Shown: in pieces, positions 15,542 to 24,977 of the stretch | How the letters are laid out: every line of letters begins with the position of its first letter | Numbering within the stretch: position 1 is the stretch's first letter | IMG/VR virus record: IMGVR_UViG_3300021185_001015 | Location: 1-59,881 of that record | Length of the DNA: 59,881 nt | From: a virus | Reading direction: 5' to 3' (one strand) | Notes under the pieces: generated by a model | The model's database searches: none | Told to the model about the DNA's origin: nothing | What the model saw: only the letters and a program-made list of their open reading frames with translations | Program-made: the position numbers and the translations under genes

Positions 15542-17530
15542 TTATGCTATTGCTAAAAATATGTAAGTGCCGCCACTGGCGTTAAGCGCAGCAGGAGCAG
15601 ATGATGTTACTGTAAAGCCACTTGATAAAGGGTCTATATAGTCTGTATTAGTTACCGAGCCGCCTTCAAATATAACGTATGGATCATTACCTGCTACAAT
15701 CCCTCTTGCGCTATCCCAGACGTACCAATCGCCATCGCCGTCAGACCTTTTTATAAGCACAAATCTGGCTCCTGCACTAAAACCACAGTCTACATCTACA
15801 TTAGACCCTGTGCCGCTATAGGAGCCTACTTTTGTAACACCATCTAGTGTTGCCCATAACCATGCGACATACTTATATGAGGATGAATTAACGGCTGCAG
15901 AGGAACTCAAAGTAAATGTTGTGTCGTTTGGGGTGGTGTTATTCCATAAACCGCCGTAGCCGCTACCATCCCCGCTAACTAAAAGACTTGCAGCGTTGCC
16001 AGTAGTTTTATGATAAACCCAGTGAGCCTCATTAGATGTGTTGTAAGCTTTTACAAACATCATTTCTGGTATAGCTTGGAGATTGTGAGTAACTGCGTGT
16101 CCCGCAGTCGCATTACCTGTATAAGTTACTATATCAAATACTTTAGACGCTCTTTTAAAAGCATAGCTGATGTGGCTTCTATTTCCTGCATTTGAGTTAT
16201 AGTAATACATCGCTCCGTTGTACTCAACATCCACGCCCTCTTGAAAATCAAATCCACCGTTGGAAGCGCTGTCTCCGGCGGGAGACGCAGAATAACTCGG
16301 GGTAATTAAAGCCTGCCCTTTCCCTCTTATTCTATCAAATATATGAAATCCATAAGAGCTATTAGAAGATGTTTTTTGATGCCAGAACTGGTCTACTGGA
16401 AACCCAGAACCACCATTAGACCCTCCATTAATAATAGTCCTGTTTGAAGCCGTACCTGAACCACTTGTTAAGGTTGCATCCTGATAAGCATACGGACTAA
16501 AAACCTCAGTCCCAGACTCAGGAGTCTTCATGGGTCTGCGGATGGCTACGTAGATGTATTTTGAACCGCTCTCATTCACAATGCCATATCCAGTCTTCAC
16601 CGTGAAACCATTTGCGTTAAAATCTATGTAGTCAGCACCTGAATCTTCACTTTCATTTTTGTTAGGCTTTATAAACGCATCATTTCCACCAGTAACGACG
16701 CCACGCATATTGTCAGCTATCCACCAATCGTCTGTATTATCAGCATTCTTTACCAACACCCACTGTGGTTCAAAACCAAGACTAACAGACCTCTCTGAGG
16801 CGTTACCTGTATAACTCCCACACTTAATAATATTCTCGCTGCCATCGTCTCCAAAGCCTCCTGCGTTGTGAGCGAATAGGTAGGCGACGTATGACCGAGC
16901 GGAGCTGTTTGTCAAACTACTACTACTAACAGTAAATGTGTTGTCGGTTGCTGCTTGTATTCTGCTTCCGTTGTCTTGTGCGCTATTACTGTTTAGATAT
17001 AATACTTTACTAAATCCCAAAGAAGTATGATGACAAGTCCAATTCGAAGAACCGTCGGTGGCTTTAATAATAATAAACTTTGGAGTAGAATTAAGAGAGT
17101 GGTTTAAGACCCTACCCTCTACACTATTCCCATCATAAGCCACAACATCAAAGAACTTCTCAGCCTTGCGGAATGTCCATGAGGCCCAAGAAGTTCCTGT
17201 GCCGTTTAAGATTGCCCCTGCGAGATTCCAACCTGTAGTGCCTGCTGACGGAAAAGAAAGATACGAAGAATAATCTGCACCTGCGGCAGTATCGTTACTA
17301 GTTAGTGATTTTTGTGGCCCATTTACAGTATCAAAAAGAACATGAGAATCTGTTGCTCCTCGTTGTTTCAGCCAAACTAAACCATCCTCATCCGAGAGTG
17401 CAATGCCGTTAGCTATTGTTCTAGCCGCATTGTTGCCTTCATACACATAAGTCGAGAAGACATCCTCAACGTACAGAGACTCACCACCTGCATTGCCTGC
17501 CGCTGCTGTTAGAGCTTTAGACAAACTCAT
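15542..17530 (-). CDS. Probable receptor-binding tail fibre protein
   Basis: This 662-residue protein is built from repeated lectin-like units: DVVAYDGNSVEGRVLNHSL near residue 128 and DIVTYTGNATAGHAVTHNL later show the same F-D-x-V-x-Y-x-G-N...H-x-L pattern. Each is followed by a P-x-F/M-x-x-K-x strand and a WxxYH-type strand. The C-terminal units (VTKVGSYSGTGSNVDVDCGF) are a related variant. Such proteins sit at fibre tips in marine phages. Its ATG overlaps the stop of the giant fibre (TAATG), so the two are made together. Confidence 0.65.
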   Translation of the reverse strand: MSLSKALTAAAGNAGGESLYVEDVFSTYVYEGNNAARTIANGIALSDEDGLVWLKQRGATDSHVLFDTVNGPQKSLTSNDTAAGADYSSYLSFPSAGTTGWNLAGAILNGTGTSWASWTFRKAEKFFDVVAYDGNSVEGRVLNHSLNSTPKFIIIKATDGSSNWTCHHTSLGFSKVLYLNSNSAQDNGSRIQAATDNTFTVSSSSLTNSSARSYVAYLFAHNAGGFGDDGSENIIKCGSYTGNASERSVSLGFEPQWVLVKNADNTDDWWIADNMRGVVTGGNDAFIKPNKNESEDSGADYIDFNANGFTVKTGYGIVNESGSKYIYVAIRRPMKTPESGTEVFSPYAYQDATLTSGSGTASNRTIINGGSNGGSGFPVDQFWHQKTSSNSSYGFHIFDRIRGKGQALITPSYSASPAGDSASNGGFDFQEGVDVEYNGAMYYYNSNAGNRSHISYAFKRASKVFDIVTYTGNATAGHAVTHNLQAIPEMMFVKAYNTSNEAHWVYHKTTGNAASLLVSGDGSGYGGLWNNTTPNDTTFTLSSSAAVNSSSYKYVAWLWATLDGVTKVGSYSGTGSNVDVDCGFSAGARFVLIKRSDGDGDWYVWDSARGIVAGNDPYVIFEGGSVTNTDYIDPLSSGFTVTSSAPAALNASGGTYIFLAIA

Positions 17531-20500
17531 TATACATAACTCCCTGTGTAAGCACCGTAGAGCGTAGACGAGACTTTCCAGAACACCAGTGTGTCCTTAG
17601 CAGTCAGCGTAGGAGCGACATTGCCGCCAGAGGTTACCCATTGCATCGTAGGCCAAGTGACTGTGTAACTAGCACCTGCTTCGAGCTGTAGTACTAAAGA
17701 ATCTCCAGAGACTAGTGAGTCTGTAAAGGTCGTGTTAGCCGCTAGAGTCTTGGTCTGTATTCCACCGTTAGCACGGTCTAGTGCTGTGCCTGTTAAGGCG
17801 TAGACCGTATCTCGAATAACTGCGGCAGAAGACATATCTCTACCAATCATTAACTCAGTAGCACTTAATGCAACACCTGCAAATACTCTAGGAGTATCTG
17901 CTGTAGTAGCAATTGTACCGTTTCCTTGAACAAAGTACGCTTGTCCTGCTGTTAGTCCAGACTGTGCATCATCTACTGAGCCAGCTGTTTGGATAGTAGC
18001 AGTTGCACCAGAAGCATATGATCCGTCAGACACACCTACAAAGTTTTCACTAGTTAGGTTAGGTCCTCGGATGTCTTGGTCTTCAGCTTGATAAACAACC
18101 GACTCATGGTTGTTGTTGCTAGTGCCGAAAACAAGCACAGATTTGTTTGAAGCTGAGTCAAATGTCATTGTAGTCGTGTTTAACCTGCCACCTGGACTGT
18201 CAAATACGACTGGTGAAGCAAAACTAATGCTGGTTCCAGAGACTGTTCCTGCAATTATTTTGCCTACGGGCGTACTGGTGTAATCGGTATAGGCAATAAG
18301 GAATTTATTTGCACTTGAATCAAAAATTGCCTCAGTTTTGTATGGTGCATTAACAGACTCAAATACGACTGCTGAACCAAAACTAATACTTGTACCCGAA
18401 ATAGTTCCTACTTTCGCTGTTCCGTAGCTTGAGTTGGCAGGGTCTCGATAAGTAACGACCATCTTGGAATTTGAATCAATAGCAACACCAGGATAGTACT
18501 GTAACGTGTTTACGAAAGAAGTTGATGACCCAAAACTAATGCTATCTCCTGATACGGTTCCTACAACTGCTGCGCCATTAGCTGACGAATTTTCTTTATA
18601 AACAAGTACGACTTTATTTGAATTTGAATCGAAAGTTGCCCGTGTGAGTGATGGGCCTGGTTCAGATAACGCAACTGAAGAGCCAAAACTAATTGAATTC
18701 CCTGAAACGGTACCAACAATTGCTCGCCCGCCGAGGCCTTGGTTGGCCGCATTATAAGCAACAACTACTTTGTTTGTATTAGAGTCAAAAGTTGCAGCTT
18801 GCCACGATGTGTTGATGGCGTTCTCAAATACGACTGCTGAACCAAAACTAATGCTTGTTCCAGAGACTGTGCCTACATACGCCTCTCCTCTTAATGAGTT
18901 GCTGAAGTTAGCCATAACAACAACGACTTTGTTTGCATTTGAATCAAAAGTGATGTCACCATACGACATTATCGCCCCAACAATCGCAACAGGTGATCCA
19001 AAACTAATTGATTTGCCTGAAACGGCACCTACAATTACTCGGGCACCATTAACGCCGCCGACGCTTGCGTTGTAAAGAACAACGACTTTGTTTGTGTTTG
19101 AATCAAAAACTGCATAAGACTTGTCTTGGTTATTGTCTTCAGATACCGCAACGACTTGAGTACCGAATCCTGCTGGATCAGTACCTATAACCGGACCTCC
19201 TGTTGGACTCACAACACTTACCGTGCCATCAGCATTTACAACAACCTTGTCACCATTTGCTAGTGTACCAGATGCAACTGCGTCAAACGAACCACCTGGA
19301 ACAACCGCTGCCGGTGTACCAGTAAGATCAGAGTAAGCGCCTGTAGTAGCAACCGTTGACAAAGATGAAGTATCAGCTTTGAGTGCAAGTGAACTATTTA
19401 CGGTAGTTGTATCAGCTTTGAGTGCAAGTGAGCTAGTTACAGTACTAGCAAAGTTCGCATCATCACCTAATGCAGCAGCAAGCTCGTTCAATGTATCTAA
19501 CGTAGCAGGAGCACTATCAGTGATTGTTGAAATGATGTTAGTCGCAGTATCATATCCGTTACCAGATAAGTATGTAGCTACATCGCTGTCAGTATATGCT
19601 GCAACTGCGGCAGAAGACATGTCTTTGCCAATCATCAACTCGGTAGCACTTAGAGCGACACCAGCAAATACTCTAGTAGTATCTGCTGTAGTGCCTAGTG
19701 TACCATCTTCTTGTAAGAAGTAGGCTTGTCCTGCTGTTAGTCCTGATTGAGCGTCATCTACTGCACCTGCTGTTTGAATAGTAGCAGTTGCACCGTCAGA
19801 GTAAGCAGCATCAGACACACCTACAAAGTTTTCACTGGTTAGGTTTGTGGCTCCAACGCTGACTGTATCTTCAGTTTTGAAAACTATCGCTTTGCCGCCC
19901 TTCCAAGAGATCACAGACCTGTTTAAATTTGAGTCAAATGCAAGCGACATGGCTCTGGATTGCTGACTGGAAAACTGAACTGGCGTATTAAAACTAATGC
20001 TGGTTCCAGAGACTGTTCCTACAATCACTCTACCGGTTTCAGGAGAACTGTAGTATTGGTAAGATATCACTACTTTATTTTCACTTGGATCAAAAATCGC
20101 TGCATAATACCCTGACGCACCGCCTGATTCAAAAATAACTGGCGCACCAAAATTAATGCTAGTTCCAGAGACTGTTCCTACTATTGCTCTACCGGAGCCA
20201 TAGTCATTCCTATAAATAAAAACAACTTTATTAGAATGTGTGTCATACACCACACTGGGATACTCGCCTGCACCGCCAGTGACAAACTGAACTTCCGAAC
20301 CAAAACTTATGCCTGTACCAGAAACTGTTCCTACAATTGAATTGAAAGTGTTACCTTGCCTGTATATTACCACTACCTTGTTATTATCCGGATCATATAC
20401 AGATGTAATATCGTTATAAGAGGCGACAGCTGAAGAATTAGTAACTGAACCAAAACTTATGCTTGTACCAGAAACTGTTCCTACTCTTGATCGAACCTGT

Positions 20501-23475
20501 TTTGACGAGATAGATATGTAAGAAAATATTACCTTATTAGAACTTGAGTCGAAAGCTAGTGCAAGGGCCCTGGTGTCAAAGGACTCATTGTCCTCGACAT
20601 AGGCTTGTGAACCAAAACTAATGCTAGTTCCAGAAATTGTTCCTACCATTGATCTGACTAGTCTATCTCCATATATGTATTCAACGTAAGCAACAACGAC
20701 TTTGTTTGAATTCGGATCAAATACAGCCTGTAAAGATTTATCCGTTACGGGGCCGTTAGTGTTTTTGGTGGAAACATTACCAAAAGTAATGTTTTTCCCA
20801 GAAACTGTTCCTACATAGGCACGTATTGTGTTTTCCGTTTGCGATCCATATATAACAACAACTTTATTTGAATTTGAATCATAAACTGTTGCTGTATACG
20901 TAGCGCTAGAACCAGCCACAGAGATTTCAGTGCCTAATCCTCCTGCTTCGATAACGGTAGTCTCTGCTCCTGCTACAGATACAGTACCTGTAGCATTTAT
21001 AACTACCATGTCACCATTTGCTAGTGTACCAGAAGCTACTGCTTCGAATGAACCACCTGCCGTATCAGCAAAAGTAAACCCGCCAGATCCGTCAGTAGTA
21101 AGAACTTGTCCTACAGTACCATCAGTGATACTTAGGTCAGTAAGTGCAGATGGAATAGAAGGTGTACCAGTAACGTCAGCATAAGCACCTGTAGTCGCTA
21201 CAGTCGCTAGATCAGCAGTATTCGCTTTCGCTGCTAATGAAGTCGTAACTGTTCCTGCAAAGTTTGCATCGTCGCCCAGTGCTGCTGCCAATTCGTTTAG
21301 TGTATCTAACGTAGCAGGAGCACTATCAGTGATTGTTGAAATAATATTACTTGCACTATCATAGCCATTTCCAGCCAAGTATGTAGCTACATCACTATCA
21401 GTATAAGGTACGACTGCGGTAGAAGACATGTCTTTGCCAATCATCAACTCGGTAGCACTTAAAGCAACACCTGCAAATACTCTAGGAGTATCAGGAGTAG
21501 TAATTATTGTGCCGTCGCCTTTCAAGAAGTACGCTTGTCCTGCTGTTAGTCCAGACTGTGCATCATCCACTGCACCAGAAGTTTGGATAGTAGCAGTTGC
21601 ACCAGAAGCATATGATCCGTCAGAAATACCTACAAAGTTTTCACTGGTTAGGTTGGATACAGTCGTAGATGACAAGCTTACTACTGACACTTGTTCGTGA
21701 TTAGATGAATCTTTACGAATAAGAATAATTTGGTTTGTGCTTGTATCTACTGTTGTCGCAATCGAATAATTAAACTCATTTACAATTATCGTAGGAGAAG
21801 TAAGATTAATTGAAGTACCAGAAACTGTTCCTGTCACAAAAGATATACGACCAGTGCCATCATCATAAGAAACATCATACGCAGAGTAAGTAATAATGAC
21901 CTTATTTGTATTTGGATTAAATATAGCAGAGGAAATCTTACCTACTTTTTTACCGACTTCAAGCTGTTGGGCAGTGCCAAAAGAAATACTATTACCAGAA
22001 ACAGTACCTACACGAACCCATCCAGTATACACGACATGTGCGTTATTATAAGTCATTACGATTTTATTTGCGTTTGAATCAAATGCAAGCTTAATATTTT
22101 CAGTAGACACATCATTAAATTGAAGTTCACTGCCAAGAGTAATTGAATTGCCAGAAACTGTTCCTACTCTTACTCTACCATAGTAAGGCGTGTAGTTATT
22201 TCTTATATGATAAGCAAACACCATTTTGCCTGAGTTAGAATCAAATGCTACTGCCAGATGACCAAAACTGCCAGTGGGAGCTGCTATCTCTACACTAGAA
22301 CCAAAACTAATTGAATTACCAGAAATTGTTCCTACAAACGCATGGACCCCGTCTCTCGTATGAGCAAGAACAACTTTGTTTGAGGTTGTGTCAATTGCAA
22401 GGACATGGTCAGAAATCATGCCATTATAAAATTCTACAACAGAGCCAAAACTAATTGAATTACCAGAAACTGTTCCGACCGCATATGCGGTCCAGCTGTT
22501 GTTTGGGTTGAAGAAAGCTACAACAACTTTGTTTGAGGTTGGATCATATGCTAGTGATGGTTCCCATGTAGAAGTAGACAAAGCGACGGGAGTACCAAAA
22601 GTAATTGTTTTAGTACCAACAGTTCCTACAACAAATGTTATGTAATTACTGTTATCCGTATCGCCATACGTAATAATAACTTTGTTTGAGGTTGGATCAT
22701 ATAATGCAACATTATTGTAGTCTGATACATCGCCAGTTGAGAGACGAGTTTCAGCACCTGGTCCAGGCCCTGTCGTTACAACGGCTACAACACTCACAGT
22801 ACCATCAGCATTTACAACGACCTTGTCACCATTTGCTAGTGTACCAGATGCAACTGCTTCGAATGAACCACCACCTGATGTGTCATCAAAAGTAAATCCG
22901 CCAGATCCGTCAGTAGTAAGAACTTGTCCTACAGTACCATCAGTGATACTTAGGTCAGTAAGTGCAGATGGAATAGAAGGTGTACCAGTAACGTCAGCAT
23001 AAGCACCTGATGTTGCTACAGTTGCTAGTGATGATGTATCAGCTTTAAGTGCAAGTGAGCTATTTACGGTAGTTGTATCAGCTTTAAGTGCAAGTGAGCT
23101 ATTTACGGTAGTTGTATCAGCTTTAAGTGCAAGTGAGCTATTTACGGTAGTTGTATCAGCTTTAAGTGCAAGTGAACTAGTTACGGTAGACGCAAAGTTT
23201 GCATCATCGCCCAATGCTGCTGCTAGTTCGTTTAATGTATCTAAAGTTCCTGGCGCAGCATCTACAAGATTATTTACTGCTGATGTGACATCAGCGGAAG
23301 TTGCAAGTGATGAAACATCGATCACATATGCTAAACTATTCCAAGCAGATACGCCGTTACCTATTTTTAGTTTTAGTGTGTCAGTTTCAAAACCTTGCTC
23401 ACCAGAGGCAAGAACAGGATTCGCTGCTGACCAGTTAGTGGAAGTATCTCTTCTTAATTGTATGCGATCAGCCAT
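17530..23475 (-). CDS. Giant tail fibre with three seven-unit repeat blocks
   Basis: The start at ATG 23475 is preferred because GGAGG lies eight bases upstream. The 1981-residue product begins ADRIQLRRDTSTNWSAANPV, matching the N-terminal anchor domain of phage tropism determinants. Four 13-residue repeats follow (about residues 95-147). Then come three blocks (about 240-605, 845-1205, 1425-1805), each with seven units of the form FDSNSNKVVVxY...VGTVSGTSISFGS. Linker domains containing LTSENFVG and GLTAGQAYF separate them. Seven units per block suggests a seven-bladed beta-propeller, which is inference. The C-terminus is a compact beta domain ending AYTGSYV. Confidence 0.75.
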   Translation of the reverse strand: MADRIQLRRDTSTNWSAANPVLASGEQGFETDTLKLKIGNGVSAWNSLAYVIDVSSLATSADVTSAVNNLVDAAPGTLDTLNELAAALGDDANFASTVTSSLALKADTTTVNSSLALKADTTTVNSSLALKADTTTVNSSLALKADTSSLATVATSGAYADVTGTPSIPSALTDLSITDGTVGQVLTTDGSGGFTFDDTSGGGSFEAVASGTLANGDKVVVNADGTVSVVAVVTTGPGPGAETRLSTGDVSDYNNVALYDPTSNKVIITYGDTDNSNYITFVVGTVGTKTITFGTPVALSTSTWEPSLAYDPTSNKVVVAFFNPNNSWTAYAVGTVSGNSISFGSVVEFYNGMISDHVLAIDTTSNKVVLAHTRDGVHAFVGTISGNSISFGSSVEIAAPTGSFGHLAVAFDSNSGKMVFAYHIRNNYTPYYGRVRVGTVSGNSITLGSELQFNDVSTENIKLAFDSNANKIVMTYNNAHVVYTGWVRVGTVSGNSISFGTAQQLEVGKKVGKISSAIFNPNTNKVIITYSAYDVSYDDGTGRISFVTGTVSGTSINLTSPTIIVNEFNYSIATTVDTSTNQIILIRKDSSNHEQVSVVSLSSTTVSNLTSENFVGISDGSYASGATATIQTSGAVDDAQSGLTAGQAYFLKGDGTIITTPDTPRVFAGVALSATELMIGKDMSSTAVVPYTDSDVATYLAGNGYDSASNIISTITDSAPATLDTLNELAAALGDDANFAGTVTTSLAAKANTADLATVATTGAYADVTGTPSIPSALTDLSITDGTVGQVLTTDGSGGFTFADTAGGSFEAVASGTLANGDMVVINATGTVSVAGAETTVIEAGGLGTEISVAGSSATYTATVYDSNSNKVVVIYGSQTENTIRAYVGTVSGKNITFGNVSTKNTNGPVTDKSLQAVFDPNSNKVVVAYVEYIYGDRLVRSMVGTISGTSISFGSQAYVEDNESFDTRALALAFDSSSNKVIFSYISISSKQVRSRVGTVSGTSISFGSVTNSSAVASYNDITSVYDPDNNKVVVIYRQGNTFNSIVGTVSGTGISFGSEVQFVTGGAGEYPSVVYDTHSNKVVFIYRNDYGSGRAIVGTVSGTSINFGAPVIFESGGASGYYAAIFDPSENKVVISYQYYSSPETGRVIVGTVSGTSISFNTPVQFSSQQSRAMSLAFDSNLNRSVISWKGGKAIVFKTEDTVSVGATNLTSENFVGVSDAAYSDGATATIQTAGAVDDAQSGLTAGQAYFLQEDGTLGTTADTTRVFAGVALSATELMIGKDMSSAAVAAYTDSDVATYLSGNGYDTATNIISTITDSAPATLDTLNELAAALGDDANFASTVTSSLALKADTTTVNSSLALKADTSSLSTVATTGAYSDLTGTPAAVVPGGSFDAVASGTLANGDKVVVNADGTVSVVSPTGGPVIGTDPAGFGTQVVAVSEDNNQDKSYAVFDSNTNKVVVLYNASVGGVNGARVIVGAVSGKSISFGSPVAIVGAIMSYGDITFDSNANKVVVVMANFSNSLRGEAYVGTVSGTSISFGSAVVFENAINTSWQAATFDSNTNKVVVAYNAANQGLGGRAIVGTVSGNSISFGSSVALSEPGPSLTRATFDSNSNKVVLVYKENSSANGAAVVGTVSGDSISFGSSTSFVNTLQYYPGVAIDSNSKMVVTYRDPANSSYGTAKVGTISGTSISFGSAVVFESVNAPYKTEAIFDSSANKFLIAYTDYTSTPVGKIIAGTVSGTSISFASPVVFDSPGGRLNTTTMTFDSASNKSVLVFGTSNNNHESVVYQAEDQDIRGPNLTSENFVGVSDGSYASGATATIQTAGSVDDAQSGLTAGQAYFVQGNGTIATTADTPRVFAGVALSATELMIGRDMSSAAVIRDTVYALTGTALDRANGGIQTKTLAANTTFTDSLVSGDSLVLQLEAGASYTVTWPTMQWVTSGGNVAPTLTAKDTLVFWKVSSTLYGAYTGSYV
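23036..23191 (-). repeat. 39-base tandem repeat inside giant fibre gene
   Basis: Four head-to-tail copies of a 39-base unit encode the 13-residue repeat NSSLALKADTTTV. The first three copies are nearly identical and the last has diverged at one end. Two related copies lie in the third block near 19373-19450. The length is a multiple of three, so copy changes keep the frame. Confidence 0.85.
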
Positions 23476-23713
23476 TGGCCGTTCCTCCGTCATATTCTGC
23501 GTTAAACAATGTGGTTGTTGCGGTTCCGCTTCCTACAGAACCGATAAATGAGGTCGTAGTAGAAAGCCCTCCATCTACTGTTCTGTCAAGCTGTTGAATT
23601 AGTTTTGTTACAAGTATCGCAGATGAAGCTGTAATTTCAGCGGTAACATCCGCTTCTTTTGCAAAGCCTGCATTTGATACTGTAGTATATTTTAGCGTAC
23701 TATAATTAGCCAT
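23468..23713 (-). CDS. Small fibre-module protein
   Basis: ATG 23713 with a GAGAGA ribosome site gives an 81-residue protein; a longer in-frame extension would run far into the upstream gene. It begins MANYSTLKYTTVSNAGFAKE, is rich in Thr/Ser/Gly and ends GTATTTLFNAEYDGGTANG. No domain is recognised. The four-gene run 24914 to 23468 is closely packed, and its last codons overlap the ribosome site of the giant fibre, so it is probably a fibre accessory or anchor. Confidence 0.6.
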   Translation of the reverse strand: MANYSTLKYTTVSNAGFAKEADVTAEITASSAILVTKLIQQLDRTVDGGLSTTTSFIGSVGSGTATTTLFNAEYDGGTANG

Positions 23714-23714
23714 G

Positions 23715-24404
23715 TTATCTCTCTGTGAATAGCCAGCCGTAAGTTGAGTTATAATATACGATGTTACATGCTGCGCCACTGACATCAATCGTTAGGTCTT
23801 CGTTAGTGAAATCAATGGATCTTCCGTTTCTAGCAATAGTAATATTATTGACCCCCGCATTACTTGTACCATCAATGATACTTATCTGATCTCCAAAAGA
23901 AGGATTTGGTGGTAATGTTATTGTAACAGGATTGCTCGATACGTTTACAATTATTTTTTCACCACTAGTAGCAAAATGATTTGAAGACCTTTCAATCCAT
24001 GGGACAGCACCATCACCTTCACTCCAATATGTTGTTCCTTCACCATTTGTAGTGAGTACCTGCCCGACAGCACCGTCAAATTCTGGTAATCTATAGTCAC
24101 CTACTTCAAGTGTGACGGCAGTTAAATCATTGAATCCAGCGTCTGCTGCTGCAGGCACATTTTCAGTAATTTCTCCTAAATCCCAAGTATTACCTGCAGG
24201 ACTCAAGTCTCCCAAGTCATTTGGAAGGTAGAAGGAAGTATATTCGTTAGTGGTTTGTGCTAGTGTTACTATTGATCCATCTTCTTTCTTGGAAAATAGT
24301 TTAGCATCTTCTAAGTTAATAGCAAGTTCGCCGACTGCCAATTCTGCCGTCGATGGTGTTCTATTAGGTACTTCGGATCGTTTTATTTGTACAATTGCAG
24401 ACAT
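23715..24404 (-). CDS. Fibre-like structural protein
   Basis: This 229-residue protein begins SAIVQIKRSEVPNRTPSTAE and continues GELAINLEDAKLFSKKEDG, an N-terminal module shared by many marine phage fibres. A GAVGQVLTTNGEGTTYWSEG motif (also seen in the giant fibre as GTVGQVLTTDGSGGFTF) follows. The C-terminal 90 residues form a predicted beta structure (PVTITLPPNPSFGDQISIID) like the tip of phage fibre caps. Role in host contact is inferred. Confidence 0.65.
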   Translation of the reverse strand: MSAIVQIKRSEVPNRTPSTAELAVGELAINLEDAKLFSKKEDGSIVTLAQTTNEYTSFYLPNDLGDLSPAGNTWDLGEITENVPAAADAGFNDLTAVTLEVGDYRLPEFDGAVGQVLTTNGEGTTYWSEGDGAVPWIERSSNHFATSGEKIIVNVSSNPVTITLPPNPSFGDQISIIDGTSNAGVNNITIARNGRSIDFTNEDLTIDVSGAACNIVYYNSTYGWLFTER

Positions 24405-24416
24405 GTAAACTCTCCG

Positions 24417-24671
24417 TTATAGCGCCGCTATAGCTATTTTAAAATCGTTGAAGTCACTACATGCAGCAACCAGAATCTTCAAATCGGAGATGCTAATATG
24501 ACCTATAAGGTTAGTGCCGTCTGCGAGAGCAAGTTCTACTCCTCCAGGTGTTACTCCGTCATGAACAACAAGAGTATCTTTAGTGGTATTTATTGTCACC
24601 TCACCTTCCAAACCTGTAAAGGCCGAGTGTTCACCAGTGGTGCCTCGTCTTACTTGTAATATTGTTGGCAT
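24417..24671 (-). CDS. Stand-alone RRGT anchor protein A
   Basis: These 84 residues are almost only the anchor module ILQVRRGTTGEHSAFTGLEG followed by EVTINTTKDTLVVHDGVTPG, ending in a short hydrophobic helix (DFNDFKIAIAAL). It is a paralogue of its neighbour (24687-24914) and of the N-terminus of the 13583-14911 fibre. It may be a truncated fibre or a mini-anchor. Ribosome site is AGGAG. Confidence 0.65.
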   Translation of the reverse strand: MPTILQVRRGTTGEHSAFTGLEGEVTINTTKDTLVVHDGVTPGGVELALADGTNLIGHISISDLKILVAACSDFNDFKIAIAAL

Positions 24672-24686
24672 ATATTTATCTCCTAT

Positions 24687-24914
24687 CTACGGGTAGGTGC
24701 CACAGTCGATGTCAGTAATATTAACCGCAGGTATAGAAGTAGATGCATCTAAATTGTTCAAATCTGCTCGCAACATCTCGTAACCGCCGACCTGAATACC
24801 ATCGTGTACTACAAGTGAATCGGTGGTGGTATTTACAGTAATTTCGCCTTCTGCGCCTGTAAAGGACGCATGTTGTATTGCGGTGCCTCTTCTAAACTTA
24901 ACTCTACTCGCCAT
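24687..24914 (-). CDS. Stand-alone RRGT anchor protein B
   Basis: This 75-residue protein has the module VKFRRGTAIQHASFTGAEGE, then ITVNTTTDSLVVHDGIQVGG, with a short tail ending DIDCGTYP. The tail resembles the C-termini of two other fibre-module proteins here (DGGTF, DGGTY). A GGAGG ribosome site and late promoter precede it, so it is the first gene of the fibre operon that runs to 13583. Confidence 0.65.
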   Translation of the reverse strand: MASRVKFRRGTAIQHASFTGAEGEITVNTTTDSLVVHDGIQVGGYEMLRADLNNLDASTSIPAVNITDIDCGTYP

Positions 24915-24954
24915 GCGAGTACCCTCCTTATTTATTAGGCACTTACCTTGATAC

Positions 24955-24962
24955 TATTTATA
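24955..24962 (-). promoter_or_regulatory. T4-type late promoter for the fibre operon
   Basis: TATAAATA on the minus strand, 40 bases before the start of anchor protein B, is followed by a GGAGG ribosome site. No other perfect late promoter is seen downstream until gp13. Confidence 0.8.
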
Positions 24963-24977
24963 ATTATCCGTAAGAGT

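Noticed and set aside
18770-22895. Plus-strand frames opposite the giant fibre
   Set aside because: Repetitive codons of the minus-strand gene create these open frames; the translations mirror the repeats.
23036-23191. CRISPR-like direct repeats
   Set aside because: Repeats are head-to-tail without spacers and encode an in-frame 13-residue unit.
17530-24914. Diversity-generating retroelement, suggested by tropism-determinant-like anchor domains
   Set aside because: No reverse transcriptase or template/variable repeat pair is visible in the window.
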